From Urechis unicinctus (taxonomy: Eukaryota > Annelida > Polychaeta > Xenopneusta > Urechidae): 64,000 nt of DNA. Where the stretch lies: positions 73,093,309 to 73,157,308 of the forward strand of contig CM067344.1 of NCBI GenBank assembly GCA_034190875.2. Reading direction: 5' to 3'. The translations under genes and the position numbers were made by a program. How positions within the stretch are numbered: position 1 is the first letter of the stretch; the number at the start of each line of letters is the position of its first letter. Positions 17,240 through 28,400 of the stretch are shown here, one piece after another. A model generated the notes under the pieces. It searched no databases, had not been told where the DNA came from, and worked only from the letters and a program-made list of their open reading frames with translations.

Positions 17240-18205
17240 GAGATATTGTACTTCTACCCAGGCATTCACATGTTGTCGCTCGACAACCTTTATGTGCCCA
17301 CACAGTGTGAATAATTGATGCCAGGAAATGTTTCCTCAATGCATGATTAATATTTGGCATTTCGTAGGGACCATTATGCAAATATATACATGTTCGTTTC
17401 CACATATCAGACGCACGTTTGTCAGTGATAAACGGTCGATAGGTGGGTGGTCAAATGTCATGAAATCTTGAGCAGAAAAGTATGTTAAACAACTGGTTCC
17501 TATAGCTACCTAAAATGGTGAAAGTACAAACGATACATAAGCATTTAGCCTGATTCGAAAGCACAATATATTTTAATTCGTTGGCCATTTACTGCAGCCA
17601 GATTTGACAGATAAAACCACGGATACAGTAGAGCATTCCTCTCGTCTTGTCAGGTCCTACGCCGTTGATCAGGCAGTGAATGACGCTGTATTAAGAGGAT
17701 GTGGCAAGTGGCACATCCGCACACGGACAATGAATATATATCAACATATAAACCGATAAAGGCAAGGGTAGTATAACGAATGGGATCTTTCGTCACATTT
17801 TTAAAAGGTTATTTCCTTCGTCAGATGCCTTCATAGGTGAATAGACGTACGAATGTATCATACATACAATGACTAAAGATTTGCAAACGATGGTCTCAAA
17901 ACGCTGGAATACATTAGCTATCATCCGGACGTAAATGGAATGCTAAGACTCAGTTTCGCGGCTACGGTGCGTTTTGTTTTGTACACCCACTTGCATCTTG
18001 CGGAAAAATACTCGTCACCTTGCCAACGATATCCTACCAACTGTATTCCACCTCACTTGCCTCTTTGAAAACTCCCTGTGTGGACACAGAATTTACTATC
18101 TACATTCCTCAGCATCTTTCATCTGTTGCACAGACTGCCAATTGGGGACTGGTACGATGGGGGACTGGTACACAATAAAACAGAAGATAAAAAACAGATG
18201 ATGCC
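17240..18205. other. No gene seen
   Basis: Nearly 1 kb of AT-rich DNA between the poly-G run and the TATG array. I see no gene or RNA signature. Confidence 0.5.
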
Positions 18206-18208
18206 GTC

Positions 18209-18540
18209 TATGTATGTATGTATGTATGTATGTATGTATGTATGTATGTATGTATGTATGTATGTATGTATGTATGTATGTATGTATGTATGTATGTATG
18301 TATGTATGTATGTATGTATGTATGTATGTATGTATGTATGTATGTATGTATGTATGTATGTGTGTATGTATGTATGTATGTATGTATCTGTATGTATGTA
18401 TGTATGTATGTATGTATGTATGTATGTATGTATGTATGTATGTATGTGTATGTATGTATGTATGTATGTGTATGTGTATGTATGTATGTATGTATGTATG
18501 TGTATGTATGTATGTATGTCTGTATGTGTATGTCTGTGTA

Positions 18541-18623
<83 letters not shown>

Positions 18624-18630
18624 TTGTGTT
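18209..18630 (+). repeat. Compound TATG then TG microsatellite
   Basis: A tetranucleotide TATG array, nearly pure to about 18360 and then increasingly interrupted by TGTG and TCTG variants. It passes into a TG dinucleotide tract from about 18543 to 18630. All three frames are open because TATG repeats contain no stop, which explains the Met-Tyr-Val-Cys frames; none is a gene. Confidence 0.97.
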
Positions 18631-18639
18631 AAAGAATCG

Positions 18640-19026
18640 CTAGAATATACTGGCTACGGAGCTCATGTCGTCTGGTACAAATGGCACATTGCTAGACTTT
18701 TTTGTTCACAAATTTCGTGCTGTGCGCAAATGATGGCACATTGTGCATTAATTACATTGCAGATAAAATCAACCATGTGTTGTGTATAAGTGCTCTTCTT
18801 GTTAACTACAGTCATAACATTTATCATACTAGTGACATTCAGTCGATTCACTGAAATAATGGGCATCCCACGCACAAAAATAAACGGTCTCACCTTGAGA
18901 TTTATTCGTTGTAAAGATGTATTGGAGAGCCAGATGATCTAGCACAATAACAGCATGTTTGCTAACCCTCAATGCTGCCCCCAGTTGCGGAAAGACTTTG
19001 TTATATAGAACGAGTTCTTTTCGTGT
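18640..19026. other. No gene seen
   Basis: AT-rich spacer between the TG microsatellite and the end of the broken reading frame on minus. No motif recognised. Confidence 0.5.
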
Positions 19027-19559
19027 TCAATCTGTTAATTTTTTAATGAGCTTGGACCCGATTTGGGCGTAACCCCAAACTAATCGTACCATATTTCTGC
19101 TGGATAATGTAACTGCTCTTTGTGCTACTTCTTTCATCTTGGATAAGGTGTCACGTAAATCTGGTAGCAGGCTGTTACTTGTTGTCATGCCTTGACCCAA
19201 ATCAATTTGTGATTCCCCTTGTTTTGCAGCTTCTGTTGCGACGTTTGTTCGCTTTCTGGGCGGGCGTCTTGTTGGTCGTTGACTGCCTGCTCAAGTGGTG
19301 CGTGAATTTCAGGCTGATTCAGTTCGTTCAAGTCGTGAATGTCAATCGAGCAGTAATCGACATTGGCCTGCACCTGGTCCATTCTGGCAGTCGACTGATC
19401 TTTAATGGTATCTAACAGGTCCATCGATGTATCGGCCTGTGCGTTTACTTCCATTGACTTTTGTTGTATTATGCACCATACTTTGTTTCCGGGTTGTTGG
19501 GTATACACCATTCTTTCTGACAACGCCGTGGGATAAATAAGACCCACCCACCCACCCAC
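19027..19559 (-). pseudogene. Broken, unrecognised coding stretch
   Basis: On minus, two adjacent frames look like one protein split by a frameshift near 19240-19270. The upstream frame is Gln/Asp-rich and probably coiled (MEVNAQADTSMDLLDTIKDQ, later QPEIHAPLEQAVNDQQ). The downstream frame continues with NVATEAAKQGESQIDLGQG, then LLPDLRDTLSKMKEVAQRAV and WGYAQIGSKLIKKLTD, ending at a TGA at 19027-19029. Both halves have clean, protein-like composition in a region otherwise full of stops. I do not recognise the family; a retroelement gag or ORF1-like protein, or a host exon, are possible. It lies just outside the left end of the TTAA-flanked element, so it is not obviously part of it. Confidence 0.4.
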
Positions 19560-19588
19560 AGTCGCTAAAGCTCAACGACAGTTCTTAA

Positions 19589-19690
19589 ACAGGTCGCGGA
19601 CTGGCCGCAGAACGAAGTACATACCTCGATCGAGGTACGTACTTCGTTCCCAGTACGGCGCATATCGATTGAGGTGCGCATGATAGTCGT
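19589..19690 (+). repeat. Left terminal inverted repeat with 40-bp palindrome
   Basis: Inverted counterpart of the right end at about 24880-24967. Outer part ACAGGTCGCGGACTGGCCGC; inner part GGTACGTACTTCGTTCCCAG followed by TACGGCG. Bases 19610-19649 form a 40-base palindrome with a single mismatch pair, centred on TCGATCGA. The right end lacks about 19 bases of it, so one arm of the palindrome is specific to the left end. Confidence 0.8.
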
Positions 19691-19911
19691 GCCACCGCCC
19701 TCTGCTGCTTTGCATTTTATGACAATATTTTCTGAAATGTGGTTGGCTTTGAACGATTTAATTATGCAAATATATTATGGCCTACATTTGGAACCAAATC
19801 TGTTGTTGTGAGCGATATCGGGCCTTCACTAGAAGAGTTTTCACTTCCATAATTCAACAGCGACTGCAAGTTTTTCTGCGTTCATGGTTTAATTTTTGTA
19901 CACACATCAAC

Positions 19912-19926
19912 ATGGCAGAGGTAAGG
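19912..19926 (+). promoter_or_regulatory. Start codon with immediate splice donor
   Basis: ATCAACATGGCAGAG followed by GTAAGG: a favourable start context and a consensus 5' splice site after only three codons. The matching acceptor TTTGAATAGACAG ends at 20461 and keeps the frame. Joining them brings a further 80-codon N-terminal part into frame. Confidence 0.6.
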
Positions 19927-22917
19927 TCTATGTTTTCTCATTTACAAGTATATCATCTTATGGTACATTATATGTTATTCAAAATTCTATGGCATATTAA
20001 TGAGCTATCGTTTATAATATAACACCCCTGTTGAATGATTTTTCTGAAACAATGGCGTAGTGATGCGATCGTACTTAAATATGGTGTGCTTCCTTTTGAA
20101 TTGGTGCCATATTCTGATAGTAGAGCGTATACAGATAAAAGGATGACACTAATGAATCACACGACCGAATCGCAGGTCGAATGTAGCCTTTCCTGGTGGT
20201 GTTCTTATATGGGATAATTTGTTTTCGAATTTTTAAACTTAACAGCTTAAGAAGTGACATAGCCCCACTCTGACGGTAGTATACATATATATTCACAATA
20301 CGTCGTGCGCGGCTTGAAGTGACAATATCAATAATTCCAACCGAATATGGTTTAGTCTGTTAGTAGAGGGTGAAAATAAAAATTCTCACAATAATTGCTT
20401 GTTTGTGTTGTGTACTTAAACATTGATTATAATATTTAATGTTATGTATTTGAATAGACAGTGTCTGAATTTTTCAAGAATTGAACAACTATTGGCCATG
20501 CCATTTTCAAAACGGTGTGCTTCCGAGCCCCTTCATTCACAATGGGGATGTTAGGAAACTGCAAACCTGAAATCAAAAGTTCCAAGTGGTGTCAAAGAAA
20601 AACTGTTGGATTTGGCTGGACAAAAAGAATCCGTCTATTACACACAAACTGCTCCTAAGTTCTGTCATTCATGCATTAAAAAGTGGATGAAATCTATCTA
20701 GACTAGAACATTCCTTCAGCCGTTAGTGATGAGTCTGAGCAGCCGCCTTCCAAGACGCTGAAAGTTGATTTCAACTCTCTCAACGAAGAAGCAAGAGTGC
20801 AAATTGCACATGATCTCGCACAAGAAGAGATCCAAAAGTGCAAGTCTCTCGCTTTAGCAATGTCCAAAGACACAAGTCTGGCAACACTGCTAACTCTGAA
20901 TACCAAAGAATGTAACAGTGAAGAGCCCAAAGTCATTAAGTCATTTTTGTCAGGCTTGGCTCATCATCCTAAGCCATCTGTGGAAGGAGAAACAAGTTCC
21001 CATTTCAGTGTGAAAAACAGCTACCAGATGACCAAGAGTGTGGAATCTGTTCTCAACCTAAGTGCAGTGAACCTTACACTCCCATCTCACTTCCGGGAGT
21101 CAGTTGTTCAGTACACACTTACTGGAAGTAGACTGGCCTTACAAATGCATGTATCAGGTGGGGCTCATGTTTCATATCAAAGTATTAAATCGTGGTTGAC
21201 AAGTCTTGCATCTTCCCCTCCTGAAGTACCAGAAGGAGATTTGATAGCAGGGTTTGACAATAACCAGGTGTTGCAGCGGAGATGGAAAGTAACATTGCGG
21301 AATGAAGTTAAGCGCAACATAGTCACTGTGGTTGTTTTATTTTTGATGGCAAGGAATGAAAAGTTGCAACATAAGGTCACTCTGAAACCAGTCTCATGGT
21401 GTAAAACCCCTCTTAAGGATGCTGACATGGAAAAAACCAAGTACATAGATAAATATGAGGTGAACCCGTGTTCTTACAAGTCTGTTTCTACAGTGCTTAG
21501 AAACATCGGACAAAAAGTTGGAGTGTCCAAATATGGTGGAACGCGCCAATGGGTTGTGGTTGTTTGTGATGGTGTGCCATACAATTTGTGCCGTCCTTTA
21601 CTTTGCTCAATGCATGTATGCTCCATATGTAAGGAAACATTTGACGGGAAAGCTGCATGTGTCCAGCACCACACTATGAGTCACCCAAATGAAGAAGCAA
21701 GCTTTGAGACAGAGTTTGATTGGGTTCTAGTGCAACCTGGCATGGGCCATATCGAGATGAATATGGTCAAACGGGTTGTGGAGTTGAGTTGGGAGGTATT
21801 CTGGAAAAATCTTTCCTTATGCCTCAACTTCACTCATCACCATAAAGGTTGGACTATGTGTAGAATTGCACGCAAGGCCATCACTCAAGAACTTATTGTG
21901 CCTTTCGTCAGGCATGAACTTTGGAGCCAAAGTCCAGACTTATCTGCATCAACATTTTTCAAGTTCACTATGACATCATCCAACCCAAACTATGCATTTA
22001 TGTTTGATTTTACCTTTGAACTTTTAGATGCACTATTTGTGTATCGAGCTGGGGAACGATGCCATATCCCACAGTTCACTGAAGCAGGCCGTGGTAAATT
22101 TGCCAAGCTCTGGTCAGGAAGACATCATCCATTATACGGGAACTGGAAATGGCTGACACAATCAGTGTACACCGAATGCCAGAAGAAATTCTGTGTTTCA
22201 TCCAAGAGTCATCATCAATTAACTTGTCAGAGAAACCCAACTGTGGGGAAGGTGAACAGACAAGTACAGAAATGGCTACCTAGTGTACCATCCACCAAGG
22301 ACTGGCAAATTGCATACTCTAATTTTGATCAACTTAACCTACTCCGAGAGACGATTTTCAAACCGATGGAAATAAAAGACCCCAAACGTCAAGAGAGCAA
22401 ATATGTACAGAACATCGACAACGAGGTAGAGGCCTTTCGAACACAGCTAAGAAAGAACGAGTACCTCCTCCACCCTGGGAAAGAACAAGTACATGTCAGT
22501 GTAGATGGACAGCCTCTTAATGTTGACTTGAAAAAAAAACTGTTGTAGTCTTTCAAGGGAAAAACGGGCCAAATACATGGAGTCATTCATAAATCATGAA
22601 GCCGAGGCCGAAAACAAGAAGGCTGCACCACCATCATTTAAATAATTTCCAGCGTTTGTCACCCCAGAGGAAAGGAAACGCTACATGGCTGTAGAAAACC
22701 AAACCATATCAGAATTGAAAATGATGGTTACAGAAAATATGCAAATGCTTATCGATGAAGATGTGCGGGAGGTTTTGGAGGCTATGTGGAATGAACTGAA
22801 CAAGTCCAAAAACCGACCAACAAAGACCAAGATAATAAACTTTTATTATGAATTGAAAATGTATGTGAATGACCAAGAAACTGGCGTGGATAGCAATGAC
22901 ACTAATGAGGATTGTTA
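19912..22917 (+). pseudogene. Candidate transposase gene, one intron, C2H2 finger, damaged
   Basis: Start ATGGCAGAG (19912-19920) is followed by a GTAAGG donor at 19921. The acceptor AG is at 20460-20461, and exon 2 opens in phase at 20462. Exon 2 runs to a TAA at 22915-22917, about 820 codons in all. It is broken by an in-frame TAG at 20552, a TAG plus frameshift near 20699-20706, a frameshift in an A9 run at 22531-22539 and a TAA at 22643. An uninterrupted 20707-22548 core remains. Visible features are an FCHSC cysteine pair near 20660, FDNNQ at 21253, CDG at 21565-21573 after a hydrophobic strand, a C2H2 finger CSIC...HHTMSH at 21619-21684, and GHIEMN at 21745-21762. The Asp, Asp and Glu at 21256, 21568 and 21754 could be an RNase H-fold triad; that is inference. 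Arrangement recalls uncharacterised families such as DUF6589 from memory only. Its place between the TTAA-flanked ends argues for transposase. Confidence 0.6.
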
Positions 22918-23570
22918 ATGTCATATCTGCTCATCCAACTGTAAGTAAAATCCCCACCAATCCTAGTTTTATGTACCCATTGTTTTGATTTAAAAGTCCT
23001 CATGATTTGCTGAGGACTGTGTTAATGATGTGTTTGTATACATGTACTAGTCTTAACTTGGAATGGAAACTTTTATCTAATCATGTTATTATCAACAGGC
23101 TGAAAGTAGTACACAAATGCATATGTTTGTGGAATGCAAGTTCTTTGTATGCTTTGCTGTTTTCAAGTTAACACAGTTTATGGTATAACAGTTTATAAAA
23201 ATAGAAATATTTATTCACAGGGACACTTATTTGTGACCAAAGTCAGACAGAATAATATGCATTTACAACACAAGACAGCTTATGCGATATACATAAATAC
23301 TTCTAGTATATGAAGTTAAAGCACATGGCAGCTTATGGAATATTCACAAACACGGCAGCTTAAGACCAATCAAGCAAAATTAAGCAGTACATATGGTACA
23401 GTAGTAAGTTTTTGTATCCATATCCGACTCTGTCCACCCAGTACACTTCACATGCACCCAGACCCCACATGTGGCTATGTTTTCACAGACAAGACATCTG
23501 CCATAGCGTTTATTATTATTTTTTTCGGTTGTAGACAGCATTGCAAATGGCACACTGATCTTGGTGCATA

Positions 23571-24260
23571 CTAACTGATAGTTTTAATATGATCTCTAAT
23601 TCGCTTTCTAATGTTATACCTGTGAGGTGTGGTAAATTTCAAAACTCCAGCAGTGGATGATGTAGGGAAGCCTGGGGGTCTGACAGGGTCAGGGGATACT
23701 GAGGGGGAGTCTAGTGGTGAGGCAGGATCAGTGGGGACTGTGAGGGAGCCTGGGGGTATCACAGGATCAGGGGATACTGCGGGGTAGCCAAGGGGTGAGA
23801 CAGGATCCGAGGGGATTATCAGGGAGTCTAGAGATGAGACAGGATCAGTGGGTACTGTCAGGGAGTCTAGTGGTAAGGCAGGATCAGTGGGGACTGTGCG
23901 GGAGCCTGGGGGTATCACAGGATCAGGGGATACTGAGGGGTAGCCAATGGATGAGACAGGATCAGAGGGGACTGTCAGGGAGTCTAGTGGTAAGGCAGGA
24001 TCAGTGGAGACTGTGAGGGAGTCTAGGGGAAAGGCAGGGTCGACGGGGACTGTGGGTGAGTCTGGCTGGGAGATGGGGTCTGAAGGAACTGTGAGGGAGT
24101 CAGGGGGTGAGAAAATATCAGCATGAGCTTTGGAGAAGTCGAAAGTTAACCTTGATGGATCTAGCCCAATTTGGATTTTGGTTACATTTTGGGGGTCTGG
24201 GCGGTGAAGACCTCTTGTAACGACATCTGTAAACCTTAAATAATAACCTAATATTCAATT
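23571..24260 (-). CDS. Second element ORF with 13-residue proline-rich repeats
   Basis: On minus, convergent with the candidate transposase gene, with 653 bases between the two stops. The frame is open from about 24260 (possible acceptor, TTGAATATTAG near 24262) to a stop at 23571. It reads through a globular-looking start (YLRFTDVVTRGLHRPD, KIQIGLDPSRLTFDFSK), then about twelve units of 13 residues of the type LDSLTVPTDPVSP, and ends with a basic tail (RYNIRKRIRDHIKTIS). No ATG lies in the open part, so a 5' exon is needed; I could not place it in phase. Function is unknown. Repeats and basic tail would suit a DNA- or protein-binding accessory factor, which is inference. Confidence 0.5.
23643..24112 (-). 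repeat. 39-bp coding minisatellite, about 12 copies
   Basis: Imperfect tandem repeat of 39 bases. On plus it looks like GGATCAGTGGGGACTGTGAG plus GGAGTCTAGTGGTAAGGCA with variants. A higher-order pattern exists: units containing GGGGATACTGMGGGGTAGCC return about every 156 bases. The period is a multiple of three and the minus frame stays open throughout, so the repeat changes protein length without breaking it. Confidence 0.85.
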
Positions 24261-24879
24261 AAAACAAGAACAAAACTTTTCCAAAACTCGAACAGAACAG
24301 GCGAACAAAACTGACAAAAGTATGAAAACTTACTGTTGCGGTATTATAGGGGACATTATGTTCACGATCAAACACCTGGTTGCTTTGTAATTCTATTTGA
24401 GAAGAATATTCATTTAAACACAACTGTACACGTATATGAACACTCACAATCAGACCCGGGTGGACAACAAGCGAGATGTGAAACAATCATGGTACATCGT
24501 ACTTCGATTGGAGTACGCATATATCGGTTGTGCAAATGGATTGACATGGGGTGTGATGTTATCATCTATAAGTCACAAATATGCCGTACAATTTTCACGA
24601 AACTATATTTCATATAATCTAGACAAACTAAGCTCCGCAAAAAGTAAGTTTTTTTTAGTTTTGCCAAACTGATACAAAATGATTCTTGCCTCATCAATCT
24701 TCAGGAAAGTCACGCGATAGCCGCCGTTCTAAAGTTTAAAAACGCATATGAAAGCCTTCTCGTGGACGTGCAACACTAAACATGGTCCCAAATCGAGGCT
24801 ATGACAACTAAGGGGGTTTCCAAGATTTTACCCAACCAAATCTCAGTAAATGATGTCACAATTTGCAAAACAGTTGAGA

Positions 24880-24967
24880 AAATTAATGTTTATGTATGCT
24901 TACTTCAAACCAAGTACGCCGAACTGGGAACGAAGAACGTACCCCTTCTGCGGTCGTCTTTGCCCTG
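24880..24967 (-). repeat. Right terminal inverted repeat
   Basis: Reverse complement reads CAGGGCAAAGACGACCGCAG, AAGGGGTACGTTCTTCGTTC, CCAGTTCGGCGTAC, matching the left end with scattered substitutions and one 19-base gap. It is bordered outside by TTAA at 24968-24971. A further diverged subterminal match to the left inner repeat lies in direct orientation near 24497-24535 (CGTACTTCGATTGGAGTACG). Confidence 0.75.
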
Positions 24968-24971
24968 TTAA

Positions 24972-25480
24972 AGCCCCTCGTGATCTCAATATACCGGCGA
25001 GGAGTGTGAGGTATCCTTTTTAAATGCCCGTTAACTCATGCTGCAGAAAGAACGCATTTGTAAGCCTTAGTTGTTGTTTTTTTGTATGATTTAGCTGGTG
25101 AATATAAACAGACAATTGGTGCTTTAACGTCAAATATCAACAGGAAATCACGAAGCGCACCTCTCATGTTTTCGGTTATAATAAGCTAAACTATGTTTCC
25201 CATATTGGCCACTCGATTTGAACGAATTTAAATGACTAACATGTTACCTAGGAATAAGCATCAAACAGCATGATCAATTCTTCGCGCTACAATACACGCT
25301 GATAGTATAAGATCCCCATTACTCTGTAACAGATTACTCAGTTTGAGTAGCTACTACGTGTTTTTTGAGAGGCAGGCTCGCAATGGGACCATAACTCGTA
25401 TCGCCGTCTCAGCTCTAGCTCAATTTAGCGCAGCGATATTTGGAGCACGGGAAATAGGTGTCATAAATCGATCCGTCGCT
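24972..25480. other. No gene seen
   Basis: About 500 bases between the right end of the TTAA-flanked element and the next copy of the background repeat. Nothing recognisable. Confidence 0.5.
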
Positions 25481-28400
25481 CAGAGATCCAATTTGCAACC
25501 TACTTTATGAACGCCACCGGGATGCATAACTGCCAAACCATGTAATGATACTGCTGCAACGTCACCACGGCTGATGTTATGATTGCTGAAGAACGAGTGA
25601 TAATTCGTTGTACAAACATCAAGTAGACCTTGTAGTGGGTAGAAGATAATTTGCACAATGTGAGTATGGAACGATAGCATCATCACAGAACGCATCCTAG
25701 TGAACGATGTGGGCGTAACAACGAGTTCATGTTTTCGCCAGGTAGACCCGACGATAAAGTCATAGACGATGGCATTGTGTTAAAATAAGGTTAGCCACAC
25801 AGGTAATACCGATTGCACCAAACATAAAATCAATGCCTGGTTGTTGTTTTTGTTGTTGTTCTTGTTATTTCCAGGTGAAACAGTTCGGCAACTAAAGGCC
25901 ACGTACTGCTTGCCTGGTGGGTTATTTTGTCCGATTTATATGTAAGAAATAATGACGATAAGTTCGCATGCGCTACCTTCACCAGAGGTATGCCATCGAC
26001 GCAAAGTATACGGGCACTTCATTATAAGGAAAGTCAGTGTATGTGTTTCTATGGCCACATGGTGTTTCTCCAATTATGGCAGTATCGAGCATGAATAAAG
26101 CGTGCGTCAGATTTTACGATACGAGCGTGCGTATACCTGTATTAGTATTGCTACGTTCTGACGAAGATCCCTGCATCACTCCTCTTGTAACATTAGAGGA
26201 ACATTCCACTTTGACGCAAACAAAAGGCAATTGGCATGGCTGTAGCATTTTGTAACCAGTAAATGATGCAGTGATACAATCGTCTGTCTGCTGCTCAGTG
26301 GTACAATCTCCTTCAATTGATGTATGGTACATATTCTTCTGCAGTCCTCGTTCCGCTTCGCAACATTTGCTATTCATCTAAACAATCCCGGGTAATCATA
26401 GTCTAATATTATATAAGTGTGGTCGTTCGTCTTGATTCTGTGTATATAGGTATTTAGGTAGTATATAGAGCCTGGACCGCTGACGAAGTCAATGCTTATA
26501 ACCAATTGGATATTGGTCACATATTTATATGAATTGGAACACAACTGATTTGCTATTTTACATGGCTATAGACAACTCTCTAATGGGTGAGACAAACACA
26601 GAGCAACTCCACCAATTTTACATCAAATAGGATTGTATTGCTATAACAATGATCAAACGATCGAAGATAGTGTATTCAGCAGTACACTAACGTTCATGCG
26701 TGGCTCATTATTGGCAGAAACACAGTACGAGAAATATTGTGCACCGAGATTTACGACAACTCATTGCATAGCCAGTTATGTTTTTGCTCCGCATTTTCTG
26801 CAGCGAGCACATGTCGATCATGATGTATGTCAAACAGTGGCTTATATGATACGATAGCCCTACCTACCAACTAAATTACCAATAAAATGCATGATACCTA
26901 ATACACCGCATATGGCGAAAGTAATATGATCAATTTGCCAATATTCTCAAAATCACTCTGGGTCATATGTAAATGTTGCGATGATTGACTTTGAGGTTTT
27001 GTCATCATTAGAAATAACCGAATTATTCTTTATATATTCCCGGCTAATCAACAATATTTTATTAGAAGCATTAATTATTTATCGTGCTGCTCTACGGTAA
27101 TATATATTTCTCAATTGGACATCAAACATTCTCGTGGGTGAGGCTGAATGGCGTTTTGACATATTGTGGCACATATCCTCATTAATATGTTAAGCGGCCA
27201 TTCCATACATCATATTGTCACCCACAAGCTACTGTATAGATACACGGCCTCATCTGGCAGCATCAACCGACTGTGCTGCAGTACGTCAGCATGTCCAAAG
27301 AAAACTCTGTCTGTTTTAGCTGGACTCTAAATAGTGTTGTAACCCCTCATGATGCAAGTCCTCGTATCATCTCTTAGCGTAACTTGGAGACCGGAACTCT
27401 ATTTACAAAGGCCACAATATATCGGTACACATAGCGTTGAATTGGTCTCCGTTGTTGAATGCAAACTTATAGCTAGACAGGAGGTGGAACGACCTGCTTT
27501 GTTGGATACAATTCCAGGTCATAAAACCCCAATGCGATATTAGGATACGGAGGCTTAGGAAATTCTTCTAATGATTCAGATTATTGCCTATGTTGTGTAT
27601 TCTCATTACAAGGGTACGATTACTCTACTCTTTGACGTTAAGAATTCGCAATGAATGTATTGTCCTCTGTCCTCCCGTGTCAAAATATTTTGCTGTAAAC
27701 TCAGACTAAGGTTGGTGTGTTTAAACCAGCGGAATAAGTCATCATTCAACAGTTGCAAAATGAAAGTTGACGTGTACGAGGCATCATTTAGAATGTAATT
27801 ACTGATTATTTCTATTTAATGCTATCCGGTAGAGGGACACAACACCTCATATAAGCTACTATCGGAACAATGGTGATGAAGCTGCTCATCTATGCCTAGG
27901 AACCGAGTAATGTCATTTACATCGCATGAGCAACGACAAAGTGGATAGTTACCGAGCGCCCAGTATTACTCATAGGCGGATGATAAACATGAGCGGATAC
28001 AATCTGGGAGATATTTTGGCAACGTTTGTTCCAACAGAGGGAATGCCAATTGCGGTGATTTATGGACATTCGGTCAAGGAATATCGGGCAAATCCGCTTC
28101 CCACGATACAAATACAAAGCAAGTCTTAGTGTTAAATTTCTGCATCCGATTATATGACAATGAAAACATAGCTACGATGCTTACTTTGGCATACATGATT
28201 GTGTTCAAGCAGCCATATGGACAAAATTTTTATTAACATGTTGATCATATGTAATGACTTATGATACCGCTGGATGCGATCCAACGGTAACCTTATCGAC
28301 ATCCATCCTGGTGTTCAATTAAGTAGGTGCCACGCTCGATGGGGGTTGTTCTTCGACATGATAGAAACATCACAATCAAATAAGCGTCGTTTTAAACATC

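Larger units (their letters stand above)
19589..24967 (+). mobile_element. 5.4-kb TTAA-flanked DNA transposon
   Basis: Both ends carry the same sequence in inverted orientation, and both are bordered by TTAA (19585-19588 and 24968-24971), which fits a TTAA target-site duplication. That target is typical of the piggyBac and Kolobok superfamilies (family knowledge). The shared terminal block reads ACAGG at the very end, then CCGCAGAA, then GGTACGTWCTTCGTTCCC and AGTWCGGCG. Inside lie an intron-containing gene on plus (19912-22917) and a convergent frame on minus (23571-24260). The superfamily is inferred only from target site and ends; the protein itself is not recognised. Confidence 0.7.

Noticed and set aside
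18078-18789. Three overlapping Met-Tyr-Val-Cys frames of 141-191 codons
   Set aside because: TATG and TG repeats contain no stop in any frame; the composition is purely that of the repeat.
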